A stretch of 30,000 nucleotides of DNA, taken from Chondrilla cf. caribensis. Lineage: Eukaryota > Porifera > Demospongiae > Chondrillida > Chondrillidae. Below the pieces are notes generated by a model, which worked only from the letters and a program-made list of their open reading frames with translations, was not told where the DNA came from and did not search any database. Positions 29,221 through 30,000 of the stretch are shown piece by piece. The translations under genes and the position numbers were made by a program. The DNA is taken from assembly GCA_964020155.1 (NCBI GenBank), contig OZ026550.1, positions 662,501-692,500 on the forward strand, in the 5' to 3' direction. Position 1 is the first letter of the stretch. Every line of letters starts with the position of its first letter.

Positions 29221-29668
29221 CTAGGTCATACTGGATGCAATAAAAACACAAATACACACACTCACAATCAATCATACATGAACACATGCATAACTAAACA
29301 CCATTTATACTTTCTCTCTCTAATACAATGAGTCTCTATTACAAACCTATGAATTAGGAAAACCTCTGTAATAAGGACACCATTCTGTGTCCTGGTGTAG
29401 TATGGTAGTGTTTAAAATGACCTCTGAATTGAGGAAACCTCTGTAATAAGGACCTAATAATGGAGCTCCTAAGATGTCCTTAAAAGAGAGGTGTTCCACT
29501 GTACACACAGTATCAAATATGAACACATACTACAAGGAACATCACACCTTCTTGATAGTCTTGGAGAAGGTTTTGGGCTGATGGAGTTCAAGGACACAAA
29601 GTCATCTCCTTCACTCTGATCTTCCTTCATACTGAGCAGGGGACCGAGTCGAGGCCTTGCCGTGTGTC
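29056..29668 (-). CDS. TRPML: Gene C (partial): last two coding exons of a neighbouring TRPML gene
   Basis: Exon 15'' is 29668-29548 (acceptor CTCCTGCAG|, donor AAG|GTGTGA) and exon 16'' is 29131-29056 (acceptor CGTAACAG|, stop TAG 29058-29056). Exon 15'' differs from cassette B exon 15' by one residue (F to L). Exon 16'' encodes SLPVVTPQAGEGQL and ends NDGFGD. Both are of the cassette B type, not the gene A type. The upstream exons lie beyond position 30000; the intron up to the window edge (29669-30000) is alignable with 4011-4240. The gene ends about 1.6 kb upstream of the gene A start codon. Confidence 0.85.
29172..29218. repeat. (TG)n microsatellite, gene C exon 16'' acceptor side
   Basis: 47 bp of TG on the plus strand, (CA)n in sense, 40 nt upstream of the exon 16'' acceptor; orthologous to 3468-3546. 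Confidence 0.97.
29324..29503. mobile_element. Pogo/Tc1-like MITE in the last intron of gene C
   Basis: Same element and same intron position as 3665-3845, with small deletions in the left inverted repeat (TACAATGAGTCTCTATT). Shared location shows common descent of the two 3' ends. Confidence 0.78.
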
Positions 29669-29708
29669 CTGCAGGAGAGAATCACTGTGAGGTATGCATG
29701 TGTGTATG

Positions 29709-29794
<86 letters not shown>

Positions 29795-29887
29795 ACGCAT
29801 GTGTGTGTATGTGTGTGCATGTGTGTGTGCGTGTGTGTGCACGCATGTGTGTGTATGTGTGTGCATGTGTGTGTGCGTGTGTGTGCA
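29709..29887. repeat. (TG)n compound tract, gene C exon 15'' acceptor side
   Basis: TG tract 29709-29793 followed by a small tandem repeat of about 46 bp (GCACGCATGTGTGTGTATG begins at 29793 and 29839). In sense it is (CA)n, 40 nt upstream of the exon 15'' acceptor. Confidence 0.95.
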
Positions 29888-30000
29888 TATTCACATGTGT
29901 GGGAATGTTTTAAAGCGTATGTACATTTGTATGTACATATGTACTAGATAATGCATGCATGAACAGTCCAGCTTGCTCAGTGAGTACCTTGAAGGGCACA

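Overview
This is eukaryotic, almost certainly animal, nuclear DNA. It holds short protein-coding exons bounded by GT/AG splice sites, many (CA/GT)n microsatellites, a non-LTR retrotransposon, pogo-like MITEs and a large satellite. The species cannot be named from the window. A non-vertebrate metazoan is likely; a sponge-type animal is a guess. All genes I can support lie on the minus strand and belong to one family: mucolipin (TRPML) cation channels of endolysosomes.

Layout in the direction of transcription, right to left. (1) 29056-29668: the last two coding exons of a TRPML gene (gene C) that continues beyond the right edge. (2) 27496-29055: intergenic DNA. (3) 27480 down to 8055: a complete 16-exon TRPML gene (gene A). 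Its exons join in phase into an 807-codon open frame with a polybasic N-terminus, six membrane segments, a luminal domain with a conserved cysteine pair, and an NGDDM selectivity filter. (4) 5755 down to 3360: five more exons (cassette B) repeating exons 12-16 of gene A (S5, pore and S6, cytosolic tail, stop), with no exons 1-11 ahead of them. All splice sites and phases fit gene A exon 11, so cassette B could be an alternative 3' half of gene A (801 codons) or the remains of a tandem duplicate. (5) 73-2913: a 5'-truncated, frameshifted LINE-type retrotransposon. (6) 1-72: a sequence that matches 28147-28218 in the intergenic DNA upstream of gene A, implying another repeat unit to the left. 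The locus therefore looks like a tandem TRPML array with a spacing of about 28 kb here.

Intron 11 of gene A is 12.2 kb, and about 11.4 kb of it is satellite. Monomers of about 182 and 206 bp carry a 33-bp palindrome and show higher-order structure, including a 752-bp four-monomer repeat. A diverged, inverted relative of this satellite (about 185-bp units) lies at 6794-7630, between gene A and cassette B, beside a 358-bp tandem repeat.

The two most notable patterns are the duplicated pore cassette and the strand-polar placement of microsatellites at splice sites: on the sense strand (GT)n sits at donors and (CA)n sits just upstream of acceptors, with essentially one exception. No RNA gene, CRISPR array or prokaryotic feature was seen.
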